Under the pieces are notes generated by a model that did not search any database, was not told where the DNA came from, and saw only the letters and a program-made list of their open reading frames with translations. Shown piece after piece: positions 1 through 7,874 of a DNA stretch of 64,000 nt. The position numbers and the translations under genes were made by a program. This DNA is from CAWBCI01 sp963787195 (GTDB lineage Bacteria; Bacteroidota; Bacteroidia; Bacteroidales; JAGOPY01), in assembly GCA_963787195.1 (NCBI GenBank), contig CAWBCI010000073.1:49688-113687 (forward strand), in the 5' to 3' direction. Each line of letters starts with the position of its first letter. The first letter of the stretch is position 1.

Positions 1-989
1 ATCACTTCCGAAAGCATGCAAAATATGTTCCGGATCACAGCCCCAGCTTGTGCGCAGCGAGGTCATCACATATTCATTATAACGTTCGGCAAGCGTAAGT
101 ATCTCTTTTTCAAATCGTAAATTCGGGGAAGCATTTGGAACGATATAGGAATTGATGCCCGGCAAATTCCACTGTCTCGAAGAGCCGTTAAAGGAGTGGG
201 CCGAGGGCCCCAGTCCAAGGTAATTGCCGCCCAGCCAGTAAAGACTGTTGTGTTTGGAATAATAGCCTTCCAGGCTGAAATTGGAAATCTCATAGTGGAT
301 ATAGCCATGTTCCCTTGTTTGTTCCATCAGTATTTTGAATTGCTCCGCTGATTGAACTTCGTCGACGGGGGCCGCTTTTTTCTTGCGGATAAGGTGAAAC
401 AAGGCGGTTTTTTCTTCCACTGTCAAGGCATAGGCCGATAAATGGGGAATGTTGAGGCTGAAAAATTCGTTCAGGTTTTGCAGCCATTTCTCATGGCTCA
501 ATGTCGGAATTCCATAGATTAAATCGATCGTAAGGTTTTCAAAACCGGCATCCCTCGCTATTTTTATAGCGTCTCTCGCCTGGGAAGCATTATGGACCCT
601 GTTAAGGTAATGCAGGTCATCATCGAAAAAAGATTGTATCCCTATACTCAGGCGGTTTACCGGGGTATTTCTCAATTCAGTTGCTTTTTGAGGACTCAGG
701 TCATCGGGGTTGGCCTCCAGGGTGATCTCGGCTTTTTCGGATATATTGTGATAACGGCCAAGCTCTTCGAAAATGGAATTCAGTTCATTCGGATTTAAAA
801 GACTTGGGGTGCCTCCGCCCAGGTAAATTGTCTCGATTTTTTCTCCTCCCAGATAATCCTTTTGTTGCCCAATTTCATTCAACAGAGCCTTTATGACTTC
901 ATCTTTCTGATTCAATGTGGCGACTGAAAAGAAGTTGCAGTAATGGCATTTCTGCCGGCAAAATGGGATATGGATATAAATACCTGCCA
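1..989 (-). CDS. hemW: HemW-like radical SAM protein (heme chaperone), 3' end outside window
   Basis: The reading frame is open from an ATG at 989 to the left edge, so the C-terminus is missing; 329 residues are visible. The N-terminus has the radical SAM cluster motif CRQKCHYC (Cys 11, 15, 18) and GGGTPS at residues 58-63. The family resembles oxygen-independent coproporphyrinogen oxidase, but HemW members are heme-binding chaperones rather than oxidases; I infer HemW from the short N-terminus and the motif spacing. A TACCTTTG -7 box (997-1004) lies so close to the ATG that the mRNA may be nearly leaderless. The protein is expected to be cytosolic. Confidence 0.9.
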
Positions 990-996
990 TGATCAG

Positions 997-1004
997 GCAA
1001 AGGT
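997..1004 (-). promoter_or_regulatory. -7 box for hemW
   Basis: TACCTTTG matches the Bacteroidota -7 consensus TAnnTTTG. It ends 8 bp before the hemW ATG, implying a very short or absent 5' leader. No clear -33 TTTG was seen. Confidence 0.45.
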
Positions 1005-1052
1005 ATATACTTTGAGCAAAAAGCCCGACACGATCGTTCAAGCTGCATCCAG

Positions 1053-1391
1053 TTATTCGTAGCCGCTCTTAATAACAGTCATAATCATTTTGAAGCGTCC
1101 GTTGGGCTTTACAATATTTGGGGCGTGGGCAGGTATTACAATAGATTCCCCGGTCAGCAATTCTTTCGGCACCCCATCGATAACAATTGTGGCTTTTCCA
1201 TCAATGATCTCTACAAAAGTGTCGAAAGCTATGGTTTTTTCACTTAATCCCTGTCCGGCATCAAATGACATAACGATTATCTTTCCTGTTGATTTTTTCA
1301 GGATGGTTCTTATGGCTACGGAATTTGGCACATACCCGATAACATCTGCCGTAATATGCGCAATTGATTTTTTAATTTCATTTGTATCCAT
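1053..1391 (-). CDS. Small cupin-domain protein
   Basis: This is a 112-residue single-domain cupin: a glycine-rich beta-barrel core (FVEIIDGKATIVIDG, then LLTGESIVIPAHAPN) with the usual two-motif spacing. Only one likely metal-ligand His (in PAHAPN) is visible, so metal binding is uncertain. Single-domain cupins of this size are often small-molecule sensors or stress proteins; no substrate can be named. The ATG at 1391 is preceded by a strong AGGAGGG ribosome-binding site, unusual for this phylum. A 70-bp module promoter lies upstream (1554-1623), with a leader of about 155 nt that contains a small ORF and an attenuator-like hairpin. A second cupin-fold protein (15702-16115) lies in the same regulon. 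Confidence 0.8.
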   Translation of the reverse strand: MDTNEIKKSIAHITADVIGYVPNSVAIRTILKKSTGKIIVMSFDAGQGLSEKTIAFDTFVEIIDGKATIVIDGVPKELLTGESIVIPAHAPNIVKPNGRFKMIMTVIKSGYE

Positions 1392-1427
1392 AATTCAAAC
1401 CCTCCTGAATTTATCCCTAAAGCAGAG

Positions 1428-1463
1428 AAAATTATATAAGGCGGCATTCTTTTTCCGCCTTAT
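1428..1463 (-). terminator. Attenuator-like hairpin in the cupin leader
   Basis: On the minus strand, ATAAGGCGG pairs perfectly with CCGCCTTAT over a 10-nt loop and is followed by ATAATTTTC, a weak U-tract. It lies between the promoter at 1554-1623 and the cupin ATG and overlaps the last codons of a 33-codon ORF. It could terminate a short transcript or attenuate read-through into the cupin gene. Confidence 0.5.
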
Positions 1464-1533
1464 TTAATTTCTTTTGTCGCTCAATCAGTATACTTTCCTG
1501 CTTAGACTTTGATATTCTTGCCAGATTAAGCAT
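1432..1533 (-). CDS. Possible 33-aa leader peptide upstream of the cupin gene
   Basis: An ORF begins about 15-20 nt after the predicted transcription start of the module promoter at 1554-1623. It encodes 33 residues, starts MLNLARISKSKQ and is lysine and glutamate rich, likely helical, with no signal peptide. Its last codons form one arm of the hairpin at 1436-1463, the arrangement expected of a leader peptide coupled to attenuation. No family is recognised and there is no strong ribosome-binding site, so it may simply be untranslated leader. Confidence 0.3.
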   Translation of the reverse strand: MLNLARISKSKQESILIERQKKLNKAEKECRLI

Positions 1534-1553
1534 GGGGCAAAAATCTAACCTTA

Positions 1554-1623
1554 CAAAGGTGATACAAATCCTTTCTGAAATCATTACACAATTAAAGAAA
1601 AGAATTACAACATTCACATATTT
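1554..1623 (-). promoter_or_regulatory. 70-bp module promoter, site 1 (cupin unit)
   Basis: Read on the minus strand: GAATGTTGTAA, 10 nt, TAATTGTGTAAT, 21 nt, then CACCTTTG as -7 box at 1554-1561. The geometry is identical to 12 other copies in the window. It directs transcription toward the small ORF at 1432-1533 and the cupin gene. Confidence 0.8.
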
Positions 1624-1750
1624 TAATCATGTAATAAACTAATATACAAAAAGATAAATAGCTTGCTAATAAAAATTATCACATTCAGGATTTTCGGGGT
1701 GGAGAATGAAAACACAATATTAAAATGGAAATTAGGGGATATTTTACTAT

Positions 1751-1786
1751 AAAAAAAGCCCTGCTGTTGGATTTTCAGCGGGGCTT
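1751..1786 (-). terminator. Intrinsic terminator of small RNA 1
   Basis: On the minus strand, GCCCCGCTG pairs with CAGCAGGGC (one G-U pair) and is followed by seven T residues. Confidence 0.85.
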
Positions 1787-1955
1787 GAATGGAACGCTTA
1801 AACTACGCATTTTGGAACGCTTCTTTAACCTTGTCTTAATACATTATTTTTGTGAATAATTGACTTAAATAACCGGATTGGCAAGTCCGGAAAAAACTTC
1901 AATCTCAATTTACTTATTCAAATATTGTACGCTATAAATTGATGATTGAAAATCA
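1751..1955 (-). ncRNA. Candidate small RNA 1 of the stress regulon
   Basis: A module promoter (1961-2030) fires into about 200 nt that has no gene and ends in a canonical intrinsic terminator (1751-1786). The interior holds a CCGGACTTGCCAATCCGG hairpin and two copies of AAGCGTTCCA. The only ORF near the 3' end is an 11-codon one (MRSLSVPFKPR) running into the terminator stem. The neighbouring transcript at 2091-2219 has the same layout and shares a TAAAGAAGC-TTC segment before its terminator. The promoter and terminator are seen directly; that it is a functional RNA is inferred. Confidence 0.6.
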
Positions 1956-1960
1956 TTTAG

Positions 1961-2030
1961 CAAAGATGGGACCTCAATTGTCAAAAATTATTACATAATT
2001 TTCGAAAAAATTTACATAATTCACACATTT
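1961..2030 (-). promoter_or_regulatory. 70-bp module promoter, site 2 (small RNA 1)
   Basis: Minus strand: GAATTATGTAA, 10 nt, AAATTATGTAAT, 21 nt, CATCTTTG (-7 box, 1961-1968). It is preceded by the conserved AATGTGT. Confidence 0.85.
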
Positions 2031-2090
2031 AAAAAACATAATTATTTATATAATTAATGAAAAATAAAATTAGCAGGATAAGGAAATTCC

Positions 2091-2128
2091 AAAAAAAGTC
2101 CCGCTATTAAGTTTTATTAGCGGGACTT
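2091..2128 (-). terminator. Intrinsic terminator of small RNA 2
   Basis: GTCCCGCTA and TAGCGGGAC form a perfect 9-bp stem with an 11-nt loop, followed on the minus strand by seven T residues. Confidence 0.9.
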
Positions 2129-2219
2129 AAATTAAACACATATACTCCCAAACCCATGAAAGCTTCTTTATTGATTATTTATTATTATCTATTCTAGATA
2201 TTAATTGTGGAACGATTGA
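2091..2219 (-). ncRNA. Candidate small RNA 2 of the stress regulon
   Basis: A transcript of about 130 nt is defined by a module promoter (2225-2294) and a perfect terminator (2091-2128). It carries a possible 16-codon ORF (MGLGVYVFNLSPANKT) preceded by AAAGAAG that runs through the terminator stem; the paralogous transcript at 1751-1955 has an equally placed tiny ORF. Either a small RNA or a micro-peptide message is possible. No known RNA family is recognised. Confidence 0.6.
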
Positions 2220-2224
2220 TATTA

Positions 2225-2294
2225 CAAAGATGGGGTATCAAGCTCCCAAAAATCTTACATAATTTCTGAAAAAATTTACATAATTCACACATTT
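2225..2294 (-). promoter_or_regulatory. 70-bp module promoter, site 3 (small RNA 2)
   Basis: Minus strand: GAATTATGTAA, 10 nt, AAATTATGTAAG, 21 nt, CATCTTTG (-7 box, 2225-2232). Confidence 0.85.
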
Positions 2295-2390
2295 ACAAAT
2301 GATAAACTGTGTTTATAATTTAGGAATGAGCCCTTTAAGGCAATATTCATAAGGCACACATAGACTAAGAAGCAAATCATTGAAAATTTT

Positions 2391-2460
2391 TAATGTGTGA
2401 ATGATGTAACTTATTACTAAAGTTTTGTAACACTAATGGAGAACAGCTTATATAACTTTA
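2391..2460 (+). promoter_or_regulatory. 70-bp module promoter, site 4 (baeRF3 gene), the only plus-strand copy
   Basis: Plus strand: AATGTGTGAATGATGTAA, 10 nt, AAGTTTTGTAAC, exactly 21 nt, TAACTTTA (-7 box, 2453-2460). The lower repeat is the most degenerate of the set, but the spacing is kept. It lies about 65 bp before the start of the baeRF3 gene. Finding it in the opposite orientation shows that the module follows gene direction and is not merely a tandem-copied repeat. Confidence 0.75.
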
Positions 2461-2524
2461 TGCCATAGTAGAAATTGATGAATCGCTGCCCCGCCAGATG
2501 CGGATATCATAAAAAATAAAATAA

Positions 2525-3601
2525 ATGCAAAAAGATAAATTAACAAAACTTGCATGCGCGAGAAGTAATCCCTGCGTGACTATTTCAATGAACACACACC
2601 GTACATTTCCGGATAATCAGAAAGATGTGATAGAACTGAAAAAACTCAAGCTGGAGGCATATAAGCAGGTGAAGAATGAATTTGGACAATTTCCGCTGAG
2701 TGATCTGCTTGAAAAAATTGATGGTCTGGATGAGGAAATAGACATTAACTATAATTTGGAGAGCATACATATATTCCTGTCTGACTCGACAACTGAAATA
2801 ATAAAATCATCGTGGCCAATACCGCAAAATATCGTTTCTGTTGCTGATAAATTTGTGATCAAACCATTGATCAAAGATTTTAACCGCATGGTAGAGTATC
2901 TTATCCTCTTGCTTTCTCAAACCGATGTGCGCTTATTACATGCCATTAATGACGGTATAGCCGAAGAAATAAAACCCGATGATTTTCCCTTTACAACAAA
3001 TCCGCATTTTACAGTTGAGGAGGATAAAGCCGGCAATGATCAGCATCTTGATAATAAATTTCTGGAATTTTATAATCAGATAGACAAAGCCCTTTTAAAA
3101 ATTTACAACAAAAACAAGATGAAAGTTGTGGTGATAAGTACTGAACAGAACTGGAGCCACTTGATGCAGGTTGCTGACAAAGCATCAATTTATTATGGGA
3201 CCCTTAGCATTAACAACAAGGATTCGGCAAATCATTCAATCGCAGCAAATGCATGGAAAATCGTAAGTGCAATACAGGAAAAAGGAAGGGGCCAGGCTAT
3301 TCAGGAAATGAAGGACGCTGCCGGACAAGGAAAGGTAATTACCGATTTGTCTGAAATGTACAGGGCTGTCAAAGAGGGAAGGGGTGATTTATTAATTGTT
3401 CACGACGACTTTCACCAGGCCGTAAAAATGACCGGCGAATTGACATTCGATTTAGTAAGCGATCTCACTCAGCCGGAAGTGATAGATGATATTTCAAGCG
3501 ATATGGCCTGGGAAGTCATTTCTAAAAAAGGCCGTGCAATATTTACGAATCAGGATGAGCTTAAATCGCTGGGAAACATTGCTTTAAAAGTCCGATATTA
3601 G
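2525..3601 (+). CDS. baeRF family 3 (bacterial archaeo-eukaryotic release factor-like) protein
   Basis: This 358-residue protein starts with the conserved CVTISMNTHRTFPDN segment and carries later LLIVHDDF and AIFTNQDEL motifs, matching the baeRF family 3 group. These proteins share the archaeal/eukaryotic eRF1-like core and the adjacent ribosomal L7Ae-like fold; they are thought to act on stalled or hibernating ribosomes, but their biochemistry is not settled. The ATG at 2525 follows an A-rich leader without a Shine-Dalgarno sequence, normal for this phylum. It is the only plus-strand gene in the first 24 kb and has its own copy of the 70-bp promoter. A shared terminator separates it from the DUF4382 gene on the other strand. 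Confidence 0.8.
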   Translation: MQKDKLTKLACARSNPCVTISMNTHRTFPDNQKDVIELKKLKLEAYKQVKNEFGQFPLSDLLEKIDGLDEEIDINYNLESIHIFLSDSTTEIIKSSWPIPQNIVSVADKFVIKPLIKDFNRMVEYLILLLSQTDVRLLHAINDGIAEEIKPDDFPFTTNPHFTVEEDKAGNDQHLDNKFLEFYNQIDKALLKIYNKNKMKVVVISTEQNWSHLMQVADKASIYYGTLSINNKDSANHSIAANAWKIVSAIQEKGRGQAIQEMKDAAGQGKVITDLSEMYRAVKEGRGDLLIVHDDFHQAVKMTGELTFDLVSDLTQPEVIDDISSDMAWEVISKKGRAIFTNQDELKSLGNIALKVRY

Positions 3602-3684
3602 TTATAGTGCCAAACAGGACAGTTAAGGAGATGATGCTTATAGCTGTAGCAGAGCCTCATGAAAAATATGAGAAGCTTAAAAAG

Positions 3685-3720
3685 AAAAAAGCCGGACTCA
3701 ATTTTGAGCCGGCTTTTTTA
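3685..3720. terminator. Bidirectional terminator between convergent genes
   Basis: AGCCGGACTCA pairs with TGAGCCGGCT, flanked by A-runs on the left and T-runs on the right, so it serves both the baeRF3 gene (plus) and the DUF4382 gene (minus). Confidence 0.85.
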
Positions 3721-3744
3721 AGCATTAAACCAAAAAACAAAAAC

Positions 3745-4503
3745 CTAAAGCGCAATTATACCTGTATCGGTCGATATCCCCACAACGACAATAATACCGC
3801 TTATGGTGACGGCTTCCATTGGAAAGGGGGGCGTAACGGTAATATCATAGATGCCTGCAGCTAGTCCCGCTAGCAGAAAATCTCCATTTCCATTGCATAC
3901 CGAAGAAGATATCATACCATTTGAGTTAGCTGTTATTAAAGCAATCACACCGACAGGGCTAATGCTTCCTCTTATAGATCCGCTTATAGCCTCGTCTATG
4001 GTCCTGATCACGGGCTTTAACTGGTATTCACCATTGCCTTTTAAAACAATGGATTGGTTTGCATCAAAATCAAGCAGGATCTTATATAAAACACCCGGTT
4101 CAAAGGTTTGGTGAATTTGCAGTTTTAGTCCCGACTGCATAGCACTTGGGGTGCTCAGCGGGTAAACAATACCGTCGACCATCACGGTGTTATCAGAACC
4201 CAGGATCAGGCGGATTTGTGAAACTGTTCCGGCATCCAGGTCTCCTGTAGCAAGAATTGTATCGAGACCGTTTGTAAAATCCAGTAGATTATAAATACCG
4301 ATGCTTGTATTGAGTACAACGGTACTTCCGCCACTTCCGGTAATTTGTGTGCCCTGAACATCTATCATTACCGCATCATAGTTAGCGGGAGCGTCTGTCA
4401 GGCTGACTGTGAGATGCGCCTTAGCCTTATTTGCATCTTTATTACAGGCAGTGACCAGGCTAAGCGCTAAGCCGATAAATATCAGAAATTTTATTTTTTT
4501 CAC
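3745..4503 (-). CDS. DUF4382 lipoprotein with C-terminal carboxypeptidase-regulatory-like domain
   Basis: This 252-residue protein starts with a lipoprotein signal ending in LSLVTAC (lipobox Cys 20). Residues about 30-165 form the DUF4382 domain (LTVSLTDAPANYDAVMIDV near its start and YKILLDFDANQSIV near its end). Residues about 170-252 look like a carboxypeptidase-regulatory (prealbumin-like) beta domain (GSIRGSISP, FLLAGLAAGIYDITV). It is probably a surface-exposed or periplasmic lipoprotein of unknown role. It overlaps the OmpA gene by 4 bp (ATGA), so the two are translationally coupled. Confidence 0.8.
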   Translation of the reverse strand: MKKIKFLIFIGLALSLVTACNKDANKAKAHLTVSLTDAPANYDAVMIDVQGTQITGSGGSTVVLNTSIGIYNLLDFTNGLDTILATGDLDAGTVSQIRLILGSDNTVMVDGIVYPLSTPSAMQSGLKLQIHQTFEPGVLYKILLDFDANQSIVLKGNGEYQLKPVIRTIDEAISGSIRGSISPVGVIALITANSNGMISSSVCNGNGDFLLAGLAAGIYDITVTPPFPMEAVTISGIIVVVGISTDTGIIAL

Positions 4504-5297
4504 TGATATAGTAGTTTATAGAGTTCCTTCAGGTCAGGAGAAAGGATAATTTCAGTCCTGCGGTTGGCTGCCCGCCCTTCCGCTGTTTCATTCGTTTCTA
4601 CCGGGTGATATTGGCTTCTGCCTGCTGCCGTGATACGGATTGGATCAAAACCATCGTCTTTTGTCAGGATGCGCACAATTGAGTTGGCCCTTGCAGTGCT
4701 GAGTGCCCAGTTATCTTTATACTGAGCTGTACTGATGGGGACATTGTCAGTATGCCCTTCAATCAGCACAGAAATGTCTTTGGTGTCGTTCAGCACCTTG
4801 GCAAGAGCTTTAAGGGCTTCTTTCCCTTTAGGGTTCACTACATCACTGCCTGATTTGAATAATAATTTTTCAGTAAGAGATACATAAACATTTCCGTCTT
4901 TAATGTACACGGAAAGTTCATCAGCTTTATATTTCAGGAGTGCATCGGCAACTGTATTTTTAAGATTGTTCATTAAATCCTTTTGCGATTGAATCAGGGT
5001 CTGAAGGTCTCTCAGCCTTTTAGCCTGGTCGGCAATCGTCATTTTTGATTCACTTGTAAGGACTGCGAGGTCCTTTTGGATTGAAGCATTATCATTTTTT
5101 AGGCCGGCCATATCTGTTTTCAGGTTGGTGACCTGCATGCTGCAATCATTCAGCTTGGTCTGTTGGCTGGCATTTTCTTTTTGGAGCTTTGCTACATTGG
5201 CTTCAGAGGCCTTGAATTTTCTGGTAGGAACACAGGAAGTGAATACCAGTGAAAAAACCAGGGGCAGGAACAGCAGGGTGCGTAATTTTCTTCTCAT
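4500..5297 (-). CDS. OmpA-family peptidoglycan-binding lipoprotein
   Basis: The 265-residue protein has a lipoprotein signal (SLVFTSC, Cys 22), a coiled coil over about residues 35-105 and a C-terminal OmpA domain with IEGHTDNVPI and the RANSIVRIL and RRTEIIL motifs that hold diaminopimelate in peptidoglycan. It has no beta-barrel, so it is a lipid-anchored, peptidoglycan-bound protein. It lies 134 bp downstream of the 67-aa gene driven by site 5 and may be read from the same promoter. Cell-wall attachment proteins of this type are often induced by envelope stress; that link here is inferred from the promoter. Confidence 0.9.
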   Translation of the reverse strand: MRRKLRTLLFLPLVFSLVFTSCVPTRKFKASEANVAKLQKENASQQTKLNDCSMQVTNLKTDMAGLKNDNASIQKDLAVLTSESKMTIADQAKRLRDLQTLIQSQKDLMNNLKNTVADALLKYKADELSVYIKDGNVYVSLTEKLLFKSGSDVVNPKGKEALKALAKVLNDTKDISVLIEGHTDNVPISTAQYKDNWALSTARANSIVRILTKDDGFDPIRITAAGRSQYHPVETNETAEGRAANRRTEIILSPDLKELYKLLYQ

Positions 5298-5431
5298 TTT
5301 TTTGTGTTTTTTAATAAATGAATATTTAATTTATGATGAATATTTTCAGAAATCCTAAGTAATTACAGCCGGAATGTGAATTATCAGTGTATATGGTCCG
5401 GGAAAAACTTTATAGGTTTTATTGACAGGCT

Positions 5432-5635
5432 TCAATCCTCTTCCAGATCATAATAGTCCCATCCTCCTAAACTGGTAAAAGTGCCCTCTCCATCTAAACT
5501 TCCTGTGTAATTTTGATTTTCTCCCACTTCTGAACTACGCATACCAAATTCTTCGCCCGGGTTACTGTCGTTAAAATCATTGACTCTTCCTGTCATCTGA
5601 ACAGGCAGATTCATTTTGTCGTCTGTTGTTTTCAT
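5432..5635 (-). CDS. Acidic 67-aa protein of unknown function
   Basis: Starts MKTTDDKMNLPVQ and is rich in Asp, Glu, Gly and Asn; it has no signal peptide or membrane segment and is probably largely disordered. No family recognised. It has a dedicated module promoter (5808-5877) with a leader of about 165 nt, and the ATG at 5635 follows an A-rich stretch. The promoter, not homology, is the main evidence that the ORF is real. Confidence 0.6.
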   Translation of the reverse strand: MKTTDDKMNLPVQMTGRVNDFNDSNPGEEFGMRSSEVGENQNYTGSLDGEGTFTSLGGWDYYDLEED

Positions 5636-5807
5636 TTTTACTCATGTATTATGAATTATTACTGTTTAACGACCCGGTATAACTGCGATGAATCAGAGAT
5701 CGTTCTGCTCAATTTATCCCTGCAATGTGGCACACTTGATTTTCTTCAGCTTTTATTATTTTACATGTGGGTGAAATTTGATTTTGGGGAAGAATGAAGC
5801 GTAAGCA
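5636..5807 (-). other. Leader region between site 5 and the 67-aa gene
   Basis: About 165 nt of predicted 5' untranslated RNA. I see no ORF longer than a few codons and no strong hairpin; its unusual length is the only notable feature. Confidence 0.4.
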
Positions 5808-5877
5808 TAAAGATCGTTATCATAAAAGCAAAAAGCATTACACAATTCCTGAAAAATCTTACATAATTCACACATAT
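5808..5877 (-). promoter_or_regulatory. 70-bp module promoter, site 5 (67-aa gene, OmpA unit)
   Basis: Minus strand: GAATTATGTAA, 10 nt, GAATTGTGTAAT, 21 nt, GATCTTTA (-7 box, 5808-5815). Confidence 0.85.
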
Positions 5878-5884
5878 ACAGGTT

Positions 5885-6058
5885 TAATCAATGAGACTCA
5901 ATTTTTTCAAGCGAAGCGAAGAAAAAATTTTTAGTCGAATTGATCCCGAAAAGACGAAGTCTTATTCAGGATCTGATGGGACTAAATTCCCCGTCTCTTG
6001 AGACGAATAAGAGATATTTCCTTAAGATACCCTGCTGCTTGCGACAGGGTAGTTTATT
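5885..6058. repeat. Dispersed repeat, copy 1
   Basis: The sequence starts AATCAATGAGACTCAA, contains AAGACGAAGTCTTATTC (a short palindrome) and ends GCGACAGGGTAGTTTATT. It matches the element at 27646-27788 along most of its length, with a longer middle here. It is too short to code for a transposase; it may be a MITE-like or REP-like element. It overlaps the 3' end of the radical SAM gene. Confidence 0.75.
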
Positions 6059-7567
6059 AAGGCAATTACGAATTTCAGGCTTCCTTTTTTTCCGCAATCC
6101 GTATACTGTTCTGAAGTGAAATCCATAAATGGAATATTCAATTGCATCAGCCATCAAACCTGGCCGCCTGATAAGGGTCCAGATCAGTAATTTCCAATAT
6201 TCCCTCCGGCCATTATTTATTAAACCGATGATGAAAATTGATTTAAGAAATGCTATAATCGTGGTCAGATCCAATCGGAATGGTTTCGTGTAAAAAGGTT
6301 TATAATTGAGTAATAAACTCCGTAGCCTTTTATAATATGGTTTGGTGGCGTAGATATCCCGGATTATTTTTTTATAGCCTGAAATCAATTCATTGGGGTT
6401 CATCCGGGGAATGAAATTCAGTGACAGGTCGGTATTGCTTCCGGTAGGTTCACTGATCAGGCGGTCTTCAGCCTCCATGCGTTTATAAAGTCGTGTGTTT
6501 TTAGGGACATTTAATAAACCCACCATAGCTGAGACTATCCCGCTTTGCTGAATAAAATCAATCTGTTTTTGAAAAACCGAAGGCGAATCGCTGTCGAAAC
6601 CCACGATAAAACCTCCGGAAACCAGCAAACCAGCTTGTTGCAATTTGCTAACGTTTTGAAGGAGGTCACGGTTTTGGTTCTGGACCTTATTGCATTCCTG
6701 CAGTGAATTTTCATCAGGGGTTTCTATTCCGATAAATACAGCCTTGAAGCCCGTTTCGACCATAAGTTTAATGAGTTCATCATCATCGGCCATGTTAATG
6801 GATGCCTCGGTATTAAAATTAAATGGGTAATTGTGTTCCTGCATCCAAATTTTCATAGCGGGAAGTAAATCATGTTTTATTATGGCTTTATTTCCAATAA
6901 AATTATCATCAACTATAAACACATTTCCACGCCATTGCAAATCATACAAGGTTTCCAGTTCCTTCAGGATTTGGGAAGTCGATTTTAACCGGACCCTGTG
7001 GCCGAACAGGGAAGTTATTTCACAGAATTCGCATGAAAAGGGGCATCCTCTGGATACCTGTATGTTCATAAAAGCATACTTATTTCTGGCTAATAAATGA
7101 AAATCGGGCGCCGGCGTTTTTGTTATATCTGCGAACTCGTTGGTTCTGTACATTCTTTCCGGATGACCATCCTGCAGGTCTTTCAAAAATAATGGAAATG
7201 TTATTTCGGCTTCATTAAGTATAAGATGATCAATTTGAGGATAGTTTTGAGGCTCCTGAGTAAAGAGGGGCCCACCGGCAACTATTTTCACACCTAATTT
7301 TAAACACTCATCTATTACCAGGCTGACCGATTCCTTCTGAATATACATGGCGCTCATAAAAACGTAATCGGCCCATTCAATATCTGTTGTTTTTAGAGGA
7401 TCTACATTCATATCCACCAGCTTTTTCTGCCAGTCTGAAGGCAGCATAGCCGATACAGTTATTAAACCAAGGGGGGGCACAGCAGCTTTCTTTGAAATAA
7501 AACGTAAAGCATGCTTGAAATTCCAGAAGGAATCAGGGTATTGCGGAAATATTAATAAAACCTTCAT
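5966..7567 (-). CDS. B12-binding-domain radical SAM protein (DUF4070-like)
   Basis: The protein has an N-terminal cobalamin-binding fold (about residues 1-140, MKVLLIFPQYPDSFW through VAGGPLFT), a radical SAM domain with CPFSCEFC at about residues 175-182 and a C-terminal DUF4070-like part (LNVPKNTRLYKRM, then about 110 residues). Family members are often C-methyltransferases acting on lipids or tetrapyrroles; the substrate is not deducible, and a hopanoid or bacteriochlorophyll methylase role is unproven. The last 25-30 residues (from about KLPCRKQQG on) are encoded inside the dispersed repeat, so the natural C-terminus has probably been replaced. It lies 67 bp downstream of the DUF3185 gene and may share its stress promoter. 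Confidence 0.8.
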   Translation of the reverse strand: MKVLLIFPQYPDSFWNFKHALRFISKKAAVPPLGLITVSAMLPSDWQKKLVDMNVDPLKTTDIEWADYVFMSAMYIQKESVSLVIDECLKLGVKIVAGGPLFTQEPQNYPQIDHLILNEAEITFPLFLKDLQDGHPERMYRTNEFADITKTPAPDFHLLARNKYAFMNIQVSRGCPFSCEFCEITSLFGHRVRLKSTSQILKELETLYDLQWRGNVFIVDDNFIGNKAIIKHDLLPAMKIWMQEHNYPFNFNTEASINMADDDELIKLMVETGFKAVFIGIETPDENSLQECNKVQNQNRDLLQNVSKLQQAGLLVSGGFIVGFDSDSPSVFQKQIDFIQQSGIVSAMVGLLNVPKNTRLYKRMEAEDRLISEPTGSNTDLSLNFIPRMNPNELISGYKKIIRDIYATKPYYKRLRSLLLNYKPFYTKPFRLDLTTIIAFLKSIFIIGLINNGRREYWKLLIWTLIRRPGLMADAIEYSIYGFHFRTVYGLRKKRKPEIRNCLNKLPCRKQQGILRKYLLFVSRDGEFSPIRS

Positions 7568-7634
7568 GGTTTCTGATATTGTAAGGATGTCGAATTAACA
7601 TCCATGGAGCATAACCATGATTAAACCGGACAGC

Positions 7635-7847
7635 CTATTTTTTTTTGTACGACTGCCATAGAACTACTCCGCCTATTCCCATAACCGCAATACCAATCAG
7701 GGGTGACCAATTGAGGTAATGTGGTTTGTTCCTGGTGATTTCAAGAGTCCCGATATCAACCACTTTCTCTCTGGTGAATATCGTCACTGCTGTAAAAATG
7801 GTCAGCGCCAAACCAATAATTATGATGAGAATGCCAAGTTTTTTCAT
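7635..7847 (-). CDS. DUF3185-family small membrane protein
   Basis: 70 residues with two hydrophobic segments (about 4-24 and 48-65) separated by a loop containing TREKVVDIGTLEITR and ending in a basic tail (QSYKKK). This is the layout of DUF3185 inner-membrane proteins, whose function is unknown. Site 6 lies immediately upstream and predicts a leader of about 20 nt. The neighbouring regulon also holds other tiny membrane proteins (lmo0937-like, YtxH). Confidence 0.75.
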   Translation of the reverse strand: MKKLGILIIIIGLALTIFTAVTIFTREKVVDIGTLEITRNKPHYLNWSPLIGIAVMGIGGVVLWQSYKKK

Positions 7848-7874
7848 TTCTTTTTCCCCATGAATATCATAGAT

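Noticed and set aside
5966..7567. Assignment as hopanoid methylase HpnP
   Set aside because: Domain order alone cannot separate this from other B12 radical SAM proteins, and no hopanoid genes are nearby.
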